This document shows positions 45,263 through 51,290 of a stretch of 64,000 nt of DNA, piece after piece; position 1 is the stretch's first letter, and each line of letters opens with the position of its first letter. Source of the stretch: a virus. The position numbers were made by a program, and so were the translations under genes. The DNA lies in IMG/VR virus record IMGVR_UViG_3300025127_000009, positions 62,001 through 126,000 of that record, one strand, 5' to 3'. The notes beneath the pieces are model-generated. The model was not told where the DNA came from. It did not search any database and worked only from the letters and a program-made list of their open reading frames with translations.

Positions 45263-45592
45263 TTATCGCTGAGAAATGCGATCAATTGCGAATCGGCCAA
45301 CGACCGCATCGGGCGCGGAGGCTTTATCGCGAGTTTGGATAGCGAACATTTCCCCGTCATGGGAGACCCTGAGAGGATCCCTTCCTCGCATTGGATCGTA
45401 ATCGGCCTTTATACCTTGGCCTTGAAGCGCATCGGCTAGATCGCTTAGTTTACGTATCTCATCTCTATACCCCTGGCGGACCATATTCCTCAACACTTTC
45501 ATCAGATCCGGGGCAAGTTCATCGCCTTCTTGCAGGCTTGTGTCCTCTACTTCATTAACAAACTTTTTCCACTCTTCAAGAATCTTTTTCAT
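45263..45592 (-). CDS. Tagged small protein, probable head cargo
   Basis: 109 aa from ATG 45590-45592 (GGAGAATTCC upstream). Tag MKKILEEWKKFVNEVED, with V-N-E. The remainder (LRNMVRQGYRDEIRKLSDLA; HDGEMFAIQTRDKA) is a small folded domain I do not recognise. Confidence 0.62.
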   Translation of the reverse strand: MKKILEEWKKFVNEVEDTSLQEGDELAPDLMKVLRNMVRQGYRDEIRKLSDLADALQGQGIKADYDPMRGRDPLRVSHDGEMFAIQTRDKASAPDAVVGRFAIDRISQR

Positions 45593-45767
45593 TGCTGGAA
45601 TTCTCCTTTCCAAAATTATTTAGATAGTTTTCTAACGCCTTCTGGATTTTACCCTCAATCACAATGTGGTGTTCTTCGCTAATCATATCGATCATCTCTG
45701 TGCGATTTCTGGCTGCTTCCCAAGGCGTTAATTTGTTGGCATCTAACCCAACGCAAATTATGCACAT
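45576..45767 (-). CDS. Small conserved phage protein, MCIIC type
   Basis: 63 aa. MCIICVGLDANKLTPWEAAR NRTEM is a motif I recall from many T4-like phages, function unknown. The two cysteines may bind metal. Start ATG 45765-45767 lies one base after the stop of the Cys-rich peptide gene, so translation is probably coupled. Confidence 0.65.
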   Translation of the reverse strand: MCIICVGLDANKLTPWEAARNRTEMIDMISEEHHIVIEGKIQKALENYLNNFGKENSSNEKDS

Positions 45768-45768
45768 T

Positions 45769-45864
45769 TTAGCAACACCCAGCCTCGCATGCGCAACATC
45801 CACAACAACAGCAACAGTGCTTAGCATCAAACAACTTAACTAATTTGTGTAGTAATCTCTTCAT
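45769..45864 (-). CDS. 31-residue cysteine-rich peptide
   Basis: A basic amphipathic start MKRLLHKLVKLFDAKH is followed by a tail CCCCCGCCACEAGCC, with ten cysteines in the last fifteen residues. AGGAG lies 9 nt before ATG 45862-45864, a strong ribosome site, and the next gene starts one base after the stop. A metal-binding or membrane-associated peptide is plausible; no homologue known to me. Confidence 0.6.
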   Translation of the reverse strand: MKRLLHKLVKLFDAKHCCCCCGCCACEAGCC

Positions 45865-45924
45865 CTTTAAAATCTCCTAAAATTTTTCTGGGTGTTTTTT
45901 AGTACACATTTTAAATAGTTTTGC

Positions 45925-46050
45925 TTATCCCTTATATCTCGGAATTTTCTTAGCCGCATCGTAAACGTCCTTAGCCGGCGCGGACGGGGTGTCTGCGCTG
46001 CTAGGGCCTAGTATGCCGGGGGGAGGGGGAGGGGGGGTGTCAATCAGCGT
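45925..46050 (-). other. Out-of-frame coding-like segment with proline run
   Basis: On the minus strand a frame reads IDTPPPPPPGILGPSSADTP, continues SAPAKDVYDAAKKIPRYKG and stops at 45925. It has no ATG or usual start, opening only after a TAA at 46051. It overlaps the stop (TGA C) of the gene at 46040-46252 in the +1 frame. It may be the remains of, or a frameshifted extension to, that gene. Confidence 0.3.
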
Positions 46051-46252
46051 TTACATGAAACGCCGCCAAAGTATCATAAATGATATCAACATCAACCGGG
46101 GCGTCTGCGTCATTCTCCAGGTCTAACAGTACATCCAACTCTAACTCTTCATCGTCGAGGATATCGGTGATAGTGATATCACCGTCAACAATGCGGGCGA
46201 ACTTAGGAGCGGCGACATTAGCGGCTACAGGGCAAGAGGGGAACAACATCAT
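46040..46252 (-). CDS. Small acidic protein, 70 aa
   Basis: MMLFPSCPVAANVAAPKFAR then an acidic stretch DGDITITDILDDEELELDVL. GGAGTTTATT precedes the double ATG. Stop is TGA followed by C, next to a polyproline-coding segment in another frame. Confidence 0.5.
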   Translation of the reverse strand: MMLFPSCPVAANVAAPKFARIVDGDITITDILDDEELELDVLLDLENDADAPVDVDIIYDTLAAFHVNAD

Positions 46253-46279
46253 AATAAACTCCAGATTAATAAAAAACTT

Positions 46280-46657
46280 TTAACAGGCGATGTCTATAGA
46301 AAGGGTCGGATCATCAGCGATGGCCTGAGCGAATGCCTTAAGGTCTAACGAATCATTCGCACACACCCACGCTTTGGATCCCCATGTATCAAGCGACTTA
46401 ATATTGTATTGGTAAAATAACTGTGCATGAAATCGCTTGGCAAGCGCTTTGGTGCTCATGTCAACGCCTGAATTCTTATGCCTGGCCAGATAGCGGTAAC
46501 CATCAACCCACCGCGCACCAAGGCGGTTAACCCGTGCGCACCAAATCGGGCTGTCTTCCAAGCGCTTGAATACTTCATTCCTGGTCTTGCTAGTCTGCCA
46601 AATCTTGATAAATTCAATTGCCTCTCTCTGAACTTCGCAACGAAAGTAAACGGCCAT
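46280..46657 (-). CDS. Unknown protein, 125 aa
   Basis: MAVYFRCEVQREAIEFIKIW; helical, with conserved-looking WCARVNRLGARWVDGYRYLA. ATG 46655-46657 with GGAGTCTATC. Not recognised. Its leader shares the ACTCCAGA-TAATAAAAAA string with the leader of the 46040 gene. Confidence 0.55.
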   Translation of the reverse strand: MAVYFRCEVQREAIEFIKIWQTSKTRNEVFKRLEDSPIWCARVNRLGARWVDGYRYLARHKNSGVDMSTKALAKRFHAQLFYQYNIKSLDTWGSKAWVCANDSLDLKAFAQAIADDPTLSIDIAC

Positions 46658-46675
46658 GATAGACTCCAGACTAAT

Positions 46676-46709
46676 AAAAAAAAATAATGGGGGGACATTG
46701 CGTCCCCCC
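46676..46709 (-). terminator. Rho-independent terminator
   Basis: GGGGGGAC-ATTGC-GTCCCCCC, an 8-bp GC-rich stem, followed on the minus strand by ATTATTTTTTTTTATT. Lies after the 46734-47084 gene. Confidence 0.8.
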
Positions 46710-46733
46710 GTTGAAGGGCTCACCGGGCGGTGA

Positions 46734-47084
46734 TTAACTAGGGAATAGGTCGGCGGCTGGCTTCTTTGCTTTCGCCTTGCTTCCCTTAGTGGCGGGGGTG
46801 GAATTCTTAGCCTTCGGAGCCTTGCGGGTCAACTGGGCCTCATTGGCATTAATAAAGTTTTGAATGGTGCCGTCTTCTACCATTGCAATGATCTTTTCCC
46901 ACTGGCCAGCGTAAAGGGTGACGGGCATTCGCTGGAGACCATAAACAGAGATCGCCCCCTTCTGAGATACCTTGAGGCGCGCAAGTCCTTTGGTCTTCTC
47001 TTTAAGCGCTTTCAATTCATTCTGCATTGCTTCTAGTTCAGCGATACGGGCGAAAAGGGCTTGATTTGTATTCTCGTTAGCCAT
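46734..47084 (-). CDS. Coiled-coil protein with basic tail, 116 aa
   Basis: Coiled coil ALFARIAELEAMQNELKALK, a folded part ISVYGLQRMPVTLYAGQWEK, then a Lys/Ala tail KAKNSTPATKGSKAKAKKPA. ATG 47082-47084 with GGAGGCC. Could bind nucleic acid; not recognised. Own promoter at 47157 and terminator at 46676, so a monocistronic unit. Confidence 0.6.
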   Translation of the reverse strand: MANENTNQALFARIAELEAMQNELKALKEKTKGLARLKVSQKGAISVYGLQRMPVTLYAGQWEKIIAMVEDGTIQNFINANEAQLTRKAPKAKNSTPATKGSKAKAKKPAADLFPS

Positions 47085-47156
47085 TGATGGCCTCCATTCA
47101 ATTATGGCCGCGTAGGGCCGGGTTAAGTTACTGTGACAACCGTTAGTCACATTCTA

Positions 47157-47184
47157 ATAATAGCAGATAATTGGTCGCGGTCAA
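47157..47184 (-). promoter_or_regulatory. Sigma70-type promoter TTGACC-N16-TATTAT
   Basis: Minus strand, reads into the 46734-47084 gene. A 21-bp shared element lies 35 bp further upstream (47220). Confidence 0.7.
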
Positions 47185-47219
47185 GTACTTTTAAAAGAAA
47201 AATTAATTTTTTTTTGTTT

Positions 47220-47240
47220 CGCAATGATTACAGGATCTTA
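47220..47240 (-). repeat. Upstream element copy 1
   Basis: Minus strand TAAGATCCTGTAATCATTGC; most divergent of seven copies of the consensus TAAGTWNTTGAAWTYATT. Confidence 0.55.
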
Positions 47241-47244
47241 GAAT

Positions 47245-47466
47245 TCACGATTCAAGTTCCTTTTCTAAATCGGTGTCGTTAAAGACTGCCACGATTAGCC
47301 CGTTAAGATCCTCTAATTCTTGCTTGGCATGTACACTCAATCGGGACAGTCCAGGCCGTGACCCTTCCAAGGTCTCTTGGCGCTGATGGGTGAAGTCTTG
47401 CACGACCTCACGCAATAGGGCCAACTGAAATGAATTGAGCAGTACACTATGAAGCGAATGATTCAT
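47245..47466 (-). CDS. Small helical protein, 73 aa
   Basis: MNHSLHSVLLNSFQLALLRE, helical, soluble, no motif. Start 47464-47466 with GGTGAAACC before it. Driven by the promoter at 47510. Confidence 0.5.
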   Translation of the reverse strand: MNHSLHSVLLNSFQLALLREVVQDFTHQRQETLEGSRPGLSRLSVHAKQELEDLNGLIVAVFNDTDLEKELES

Positions 47467-47509
47467 ATGGGTTTCACCTTTCAAGTTGTTTTGCCTCGCT
47501 GACTTTCAA

Positions 47510-47538
47510 AGTATCGCAAAACTAAAAACGAATTGCAA
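47510..47538 (-). promoter_or_regulatory. Sigma70-type promoter TTGCAA-N17-GATACT
   Basis: Followed by TTGAAAGTCAGCGAGG, nearly identical to the start of the transcript from 48499, so the two promoters look duplicated. Confidence 0.7.
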
Positions 47539-47563
47539 ATAAAAATTTAATAAATCGTAAAAC

Positions 47564-47584
47564 CGCAATGATTCCAAGTACTTA
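47564..47584 (-). repeat. Upstream element copy 2
   Basis: TAAGTACTTGGAATCATTGC, ending 26 bp upstream of the -35 of the 47510 promoter and overlapping the stop region of the upstream gene. Confidence 0.65.
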
Positions 47585-47836
47585 GACTTTCCATTTAATC
47601 TTCTCTAACCATTTAGGCTCGCAATTATTAGCCAATAAGAGGAAACGGGCCGCCTTGGCCTTACCCTCTGCTAGGGTGTCCGCTTCCCCTGTCCATTCTA
47701 GGTCGTCCGTAGTCCCTACGACTATCGAGTAGTGATCATCCCGAATGCGCTTGATTAGCGCTAAGCGCTGGCATTCATCCCTTGTTAGCCATTCCGCACC
47801 CCATGTTTCATCGTCGTAGCGTTCCCATTCTAACAT
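47582..47836 (-). CDS. Unknown protein, 84 aa
   Basis: MLEWERYDDETWGAEWLTRD; tryptophan-rich small domain with YSIVVGTTDDLEWTGEADTL. Start 47834-47836 after GGGGAATGACC. No family recognised. Confidence 0.5.
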   Translation of the reverse strand: MLEWERYDDETWGAEWLTRDECQRLALIKRIRDDHYSIVVGTTDDLEWTGEADTLAEGKAKAARFLLLANNCEPKWLEKIKWKV

Positions 47837-47900
47837 TCGGTCATTCCCCGTTAATATATTGACGATAAAAAGGGTTAGAAAACTAACGTGCATCCCCTAG

Positions 47901-47960
47901 ATACACCCCATAACACTCATATACACTCTATGCCACTATAAAACACTTTATACCACATAT
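47901..47960. repeat. Six helically phased 10-bp repeats
   Basis: Plus strand units ATACACCCCA, TAACACTCAT, ATACACTCTA, TGCCACTATA, AAACACTTTA, TACCACATAT. Every unit has CAC at positions 4-6, giving exact 10-bp spacing over 60 bp. Non-coding. Protein-binding array or degenerate iteron is possible. Confidence 0.6.
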
Positions 47961-47999
47961 GCGTATGAGCGTAACCCTAACCACTACTCAGCAAAAATG

Positions 48000-48065
48000 C
48001 TATCGCTTCTTAGTCCTAACCCAACTATTAGAAACGCTCTTTTTTCTGCTCTTATACTTTGCCAT
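48000..48065 (-). CDS. 21-residue basic peptide
   Basis: MAKYKSRKKSVSNSWVRTKK with a final R; ten of 21 residues are Lys or Arg. AAAGG lies 7 nt before ATG 48063-48065. It is the best candidate product in an otherwise sparse 440-bp stretch (47,837-48,274), which also holds the 10-bp repeats and AT-rich sequence. Confidence 0.4.
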   Translation of the reverse strand: MAKYKSRKKSVSNSWVRTKKR

Positions 48066-48247
48066 AGTTAACCCTTTATTACAAGTAAAAAATGCAAGGG
48101 GAATCTTTTTTTATCTTTACCCCTTATCGGATAACTCTATAGCGCTTGAGATTTTTTGCCTGCATTCTTGCCTATAAAGATTTTCCTCTGTTCTGTTTTT
48201 TCTCTCTTTTTTCTAGGGACCATCACGAATCATTTTTTCCTCCTACG

Positions 48248-48374
48248 CGAGAGATTTTTCTGTAATCATTCCAGTTACATACACGGGCGAGAGATTTTTT
48301 TGTGCTCTCCTAATCTCACAAACTCTACCTTCTCATGCGGGTGGGTGCCTGAGAGATTTTTCTGTAACCATTCC
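48248..48374. repeat. Direct repeats with GAGAGATTTTTCTGTAA core
   Basis: Plus-strand 25-bp copies at 48248-48272 and 48350-48374 differ at two positions; a shorter third copy (CGAGAGATTTTTTTGTG) is at 48288. Two copies overlap the 3' part of the 60-aa gene. Confidence 0.6.
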
Positions 48375-48457
48375 CATCTATCGTGCAACTGTTCTCTATC
48401 TGATGAGATTCGCATGTACTGTTTCTCGCCTATCTTGAACACTAATTCGTACAGCAT
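48275..48457 (-). CDS. Small protein, 60 aa
   Basis: MLYELVFKIGEKQYMRISSD, beta-alpha pattern with a basic end. AAGGGTAACC precedes ATG. Its last third is made of the local direct repeats (QKNLS, KKIS). Confidence 0.45.
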   Translation of the reverse strand: MLYELVFKIGEKQYMRISSDREQLHDRWEWLQKNLSGTHPHEKVEFVRLGEHKKISRPCM

Positions 48458-48498
48458 TGGTTACCCTTTTTTATTTTTCTTACCTCGCCGACTTTTAA

Positions 48499-48527
48499 AG
48501 TATCGCAAATTCCAAAATTGAATGCAA
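48499..48527 (-). promoter_or_regulatory. Sigma70-type promoter TTGCAT-N17-GATACT
   Basis: Followed by TTAAAAGTCGGCGAGG as in the 47510 promoter. Reads into the 48275 gene. Confidence 0.7.
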
Positions 48528-48551
48528 GAAATATTTTAACTTTCTTTTTTG

Positions 48552-48572
48552 TCCAATGATTTCAATTATTTA
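48552..48572 (-). repeat. Upstream element copy 3
   Basis: TAAATAATTGAAATCATTGG, 24 bp upstream of the -35 of the 48499 promoter; includes the stop codon of the 48562 gene. Confidence 0.65.
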
Positions 48573-48825
48573 GCAGTCCAGAAAACTTTGGGTGACCCTG
48601 TGCCTTGAGCGTATGGACAGAATCAACCACTGCAAAGCATACCTTCTTATCTGTTATCCTTTCATTCTCATAATTGTGCAAAGCGATCAAGGTTTGCAGC
48701 GCCCCATCACTATCGCTTGCCGCTTTCTGTACTGCAGTGTACATATCAAGCGCAGCCTCATGATCTCCGCTTGCATACAGTGTTAGCAACTCGTCACCAT
48801 ACTGATTCACGTTTATGTCTACCAT
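48562..48825 (-). CDS. Helical repeat-like small protein, 87 aa
   Basis: MVDINVNQYGDELLTLYASG followed by DHEAALDMYTAVQKAASDSD, helix pairs resembling TPR-like hairpins. Similar helical wording (ENYQAAVDLWHELR) occurs in the 49572 protein, so the two may be distant paralogues. Confidence 0.5.
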   Translation of the reverse strand: MVDINVNQYGDELLTLYASGDHEAALDMYTAVQKAASDSDGALQTLIALHNYENERITDKKVCFAVVDSVHTLKAQGHPKFSGLLNN

Positions 48826-49049
48826 TCCATCTCCCTACAAACTTCCTGAAAAAAACTATCTGGATAGCCATTGTAGTTATATAATCGGCAAGTCGTCCCG
48901 TGATCAAAACCATCTAACTGGCCACCGTCGCCACCATTGGCCATATCGATATATTGTCTCTTGACTTCCCTTAACATGGAAGCGCTGGCCATTGATCCAT
49001 GTGCTTGCATCTCCCTGTAATGCTTGACTATTTGATCAACCGTTTGCAT
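48819..49049 (-). CDS. Small protein, 76 aa
   Basis: MQTVDQIVKHYREMQAHGSM then a glycine-rich turn and YNYNGYPDSFFQEVCREMEW. Overlaps the next gene by 7 bp. Not recognised. Confidence 0.5.
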   Translation of the reverse strand: MQTVDQIVKHYREMQAHGSMASASMLREVKRQYIDMANGGDGGQLDGFDHGTTCRLYNYNGYPDSFFQEVCREMEW

Positions 49050-49052
49050 TTC

Positions 49053-49343
49053 TTATCCCTTCCTCATGTTATGTAGGAAAGCGCCGTCATCTACGAAATC
49101 GGCATGCATGCGAGCATACCCTACATGTTTGCTGGTGGTCATAGACTGAAACCCATAATTTGTACCGCTAGTGTAATCACGCGCTATCTTTTGGCCGTGC
49201 TCATTAGTGGTGCCAATAAGCAAACTATAACTGTATAAATTCTGGCCATCGGTGCTAAACTGGCCCGTGCTATTTGCCGCGCCCTGATTCATCGCCCAAT
49301 TACCGGCAACGCTTCGTGTATCTGTTTTAAAGATTCTAGACAT
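49053..49343 (-). CDS. Small beta-rich protein, 96 aa
   Basis: MSRIFKTDTRSVAGNWAMNQ; core NLYSYSLLIGTTNEHGQKIA followed by RDYTSGTNYG and TTSKHVGYAR. The 'show-symbol, S-Y-x-L-I ... TTSKH' layout recurs in small phage and archaeal-virus proteins of unknown role. Start 49341-49343 after GGAGAATGAAT. Confidence 0.6.
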   Translation of the reverse strand: MSRIFKTDTRSVAGNWAMNQGAANSTGQFSTDGQNLYSYSLLIGTTNEHGQKIARDYTSGTNYGFQSMTTSKHVGYARMHADFVDDGAFLHNMRKG

Positions 49344-49569
49344 ATTCATTCTCCATATCCTCAATTGCGGTTTCACGTAGGCTTTCTGTACTCTCGTTAT
49401 CATAACATGCAAAGCCGCGCAATTCAAGATGATTAATCAATTCCTTGCGATTCATGCTCTTTATGCCTTGCCATGATGTCTCTATGAAAGTACCCTTACG
49501 GGTTTCTAAAATACTTTTCACTGGTGTTTTCTCCCTATTCATTCTGATAATCGTTGCTAGATCCCACAT
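49336..49569 (-). CDS. Unknown protein, 77 aa
   Basis: MWDLATIIRMNREKTPVKSI; C-terminal half RKELINHLELRGFACYDNES looks SAP/helix-like. Start 49567-49569 immediately after the upstream stop. Confidence 0.5.
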   Translation of the reverse strand: MWDLATIIRMNREKTPVKSILETRKGTFIETSWQGIKSMNRKELINHLELRGFACYDNESTESLRETAIEDMENEYV

Positions 49570-49571
49570 GA

Positions 49572-49874
49572 TTAATACTCGGCTCCAATCTTTCTTGTTG
49601 CGTGTATGAGATCTTCCTTGCATATGTTAGTCACGTTAATGAATAACCTTATACCTGCGGACTCGCTACCTCCTACCGTATTGCTCCGGATAAACCGTAG
49701 TTCATGCCACAAATCAACCGCTGCCTGGTAGTTCTCACTAGACACGAACGCTTGAATTTGCCTTGTACACATATCAGTCAGAATAGGCATATTCTTTTGT
49801 TTTTCATATATCTCGTCTAGTCTCTCAAGTAAATCGCGCTCTTCATTCATTTTGGCTAACCTTTGCTCGTTCAT
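49572..49874 (-). CDS. Helical protein, 100 aa, near-leaderless
   Basis: MNEQRLAKMNEERDLLERLD coiled start, then ENYQAAVDLWHELR. Start ATG 49872-49874 is used because an earlier in-frame ATG lies between the promoter's -35 and -10 boxes. No Shine-Dalgarno is seen; the -10 ends only 9 bases before the ATG. Confidence 0.5.
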   Translation of the reverse strand: MNEQRLAKMNEERDLLERLDEIYEKQKNMPILTDMCTRQIQAFVSSENYQAAVDLWHELRFIRSNTVGGSESAGIRLFINVTNICKEDLIHATRKIGAEY

Positions 49875-49883
49875 CTTGTATAC

Positions 49884-49912
49884 ATTAAAGCACATAAAAA
49901 AAATTGGCGCAA
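49884..49912 (-). promoter_or_regulatory. Sigma70-type promoter TTGCGC-N17-TTTAAT
   Basis: Reads into the 49572 gene. Upstream lies an inverted repeat TCGCGA-N9-TCGCGA at 49921-49941. Confidence 0.55.
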
Positions 49913-49937
49913 GAAAAAAATCGCGAAATCGTAAATC

Positions 49938-49958
49938 GCGAATAAAATCAATTACTTA
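49938..49958 (-). repeat. Upstream element copy 4
   Basis: TAAGTAATTGATTTTATTCG, next to the TCGCGAAATCGTAAATCGCG inverted repeat; includes the stop of the 49952 gene. Confidence 0.6.
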
Positions 49959-50146
49959 TCAACCAAACGTAACACCCTTCTATCAATAGTCTTATACTTT
50001 CCTGATATGTGCATGCATTCCCAATAGCCATCAATAACCGTAGAGGGCTTGACCACCAAATAGAGATCATTGGCCCGCTCTTTCTTAGTGCGTCCCGGTA
50101 CTGATTCTAATACCCTGACAAATGCACCTGGTTTGATCTCATCCAT
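49952..50146 (-). CDS. Small SH3/KOW-like protein, 64 aa
   Basis: MDEIKPGAFVRVLESVPGRT, YLVVKPSTVIDGYWECMHIS. The 'K-x-G-x-x-V' opening and strand pattern match the paralogous family further right. Start 50144-50146 with AAGGTAAG. Confidence 0.55.
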   Translation of the reverse strand: MDEIKPGAFVRVLESVPGRTKKERANDLYLVVKPSTVIDGYWECMHISGKYKTIDRRVLRLVDK

Positions 50147-50399
50147 TATTCTTACCTTTCGCCGGGAAATACTGTAGTCTACCCTGTGCAACCGCATTTG
50201 TCAACTTAATTGCACTATCACACTTCTTAGTGTAACGCACCGTGCCACCTAGTGGCTTCTCTAAATGCCATTCTGGGCTCATCAAGACATAATCAACCAA
50301 TTGAAGCGCTGGCCCATTATCCGTATTAGTAACTAAACCCCATGCCCTATGTGGACCAAAGTAGAACATGTCCCCTACTTTATACTTATTAACTGCCAT
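50139..50399 (-). CDS. Small beta-rich SH3-like protein, 86 aa
   Basis: MAVNKYKVGDMFYFGPHRAW then GLVTNTDNGPALQLVDYVLM. Opens with KVGD and continues with alternating strands. Start 50397-50399 with AGGGGTTGAC. Confidence 0.55.
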   Translation of the reverse strand: MAVNKYKVGDMFYFGPHRAWGLVTNTDNGPALQLVDYVLMSPEWHLEKPLGGTVRYTKKCDSAIKLTNAVAQGRLQYFPAKGKNNG

Positions 50400-50408
50400 T
50401 GTCAACCC

Positions 50409-50705
50409 CTACCAACACTGATGGTCAATAATACAATCACCGAATGACCACCGGACCTCTGCTAGTGTCCAGCAACCAGGACGACGAAACACTCTATCAG
50501 GATCGCATACCTCCACTAGATGGTGACTATCAGGACAGTCAATATCAGTCTGCCCGTAGTCAAAATCACGAGGACTACAACCGTCGTAAGAGTAGACCAC
50601 ATGGCTTGATACCGTTGTACGTCTCCGAGGCGGATTGTATTCCTCTTCTACTGTAAGAGCACACCCAGTGCTTAAGAGCGCTGCAATCGTCAATAACTTA
50701 ATCAT
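50409..50705 (-). CDS. Lipoprotein with disulfide-rich domain
   Basis: 98 aa. MIKLLTIAALLSTGCALTVE is a lipoprotein signal (LSTGC). Six further cysteines (DGCSPRD, IDCPDS, VEVCDP, PGCWTL, GDCIIDHQCW) suggest a disulfide-bonded extracytoplasmic domain. GAGGAAAGC before ATG 50703-50705. A surface-exclusion role would fit but is a guess. Confidence 0.7.
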   Translation of the reverse strand: MIKLLTIAALLSTGCALTVEEEYNPPRRRTTVSSHVVYSYDGCSPRDFDYGQTDIDCPDSHHLVEVCDPDRVFRRPGCWTLAEVRWSFGDCIIDHQCW

Positions 50706-50735
50706 GCTTTCCTCGTTTTCCTCACCAACAATTGC

Positions 50736-50765
50736 ATTATAGCGCGAAAAAAAATCAAAAGTCAA
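50736..50765 (-). promoter_or_regulatory. Sigma70-type promoter TTGACT-N18-TATAAT
   Basis: Perfect -10; drives the lipoprotein gene at 50409. Confidence 0.75.
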
Positions 50766-50777
50766 ATAAAAAATTTT

Positions 50778-50798
50778 CTTAATGATTTCAAGAACTTA
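50778..50798 (-). repeat. Upstream element copy 5
   Basis: TAAGTTCTTGAAATCATTAA between tRNA-Lys and the promoter at 50736. Confidence 0.65.
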
Positions 50799-50799
50799 G

Positions 50800-50872
50800 T
50801 GGGTCACCCCGGACTCGAACCGGGAACCAGCGGATTAAAAGTCCGATGCGCTACCAATTGCGCCAGTGACCC
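50800..50872 (-). tRNA. tRNA-Lys (anticodon TTT)
   Basis: Acceptor GGGTCAC/GTGACCC, anticodon loop CTTTTAA, T-loop GGTTCGAGTCC, discriminator A. CCA not encoded. Clover leaf is regular. Confidence 0.95.
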
Positions 50873-50937
50873 TAAAGAGGTGGTTTTATTATATGTAGCC
50901 GCATAGCGAGACCACCTAAACTCGCCGGAGGTAACCT

Positions 50938-51051
50938 TTAAAAACTACTCTGAATTAGAGCGACCATACGATGAAACCCATTTACCATACCTGTTAATCC
51001 TATCAGATCCCCCAATAAAAAGCAACCAATACCTATTAAAATTTTATCCAT
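50938..51051 (-). CDS. 37-residue membrane peptide
   Basis: MDKILIGIGCFLLGDLIGLT is one membrane segment. Overlaps the end of the upstream gene by 8 bp; weak SD. Low certainty. Confidence 0.4.
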   Translation of the reverse strand: MDKILIGIGCFLLGDLIGLTGMVNGFHRMVALIQSSF

Positions 51052-51289
51052 CGCGATTGTCATCCCTTAATGGCACTAACTCCCTGATAACACTCCTCAA
51101 ATCGTTAGCAATAAACCATTTATCATAATCAAAAACATCTACCATGTTATAAACGGCGCGTTCAAAAGAAAGCCTACGGTTTAAAACATCCTCCGCTTTA
51201 CCCCTTAAATCCTTTTCATACCTGTAGCCCTCTGCTAATATCTCCTCTTTATTCCTTAGAATATCCTCAAGACTATCTTGAAAGGTCAT
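51044..51289 (-). CDS. Small charged protein, 81 aa
   Basis: MTFQDSLEDILRNKEEILAE; helical, charged, no motif. AAGGGGTAAT before ATG 51287-51289. Follows the VWA gene by one base, so may act with it. Confidence 0.55.
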   Translation of the reverse strand: MTFQDSLEDILRNKEEILAEGYRYEKDLRGKAEDVLNRRLSFERAVYNMVDVFDYDKWFIANDLRSVIRELVPLRDDNRDG

Positions 51290-51290
51290 A

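Noticed and set aside
47901-48374. CRISPR-like array
   Set aside because: Repeats are 10 bp back-to-back or 25 bp with unequal, non-spacer-like gaps; no cas genes (the Cas4-like nuclease at 21954 is in a different context).
48156-48521. Plus-strand frame with repeated RFFCNHS units
   Set aside because: The repetition comes from the DNA direct repeats; no ribosome site, opposite to a minus-strand promoter and gene with a good Shine-Dalgarno.
50878-50917. Inverted repeat AGGTGGT...ACCACCT as a structured RNA or tRNA-like gene
   Set aside because: Only a 7-bp stem with a 26-base loop and no further conserved structure.
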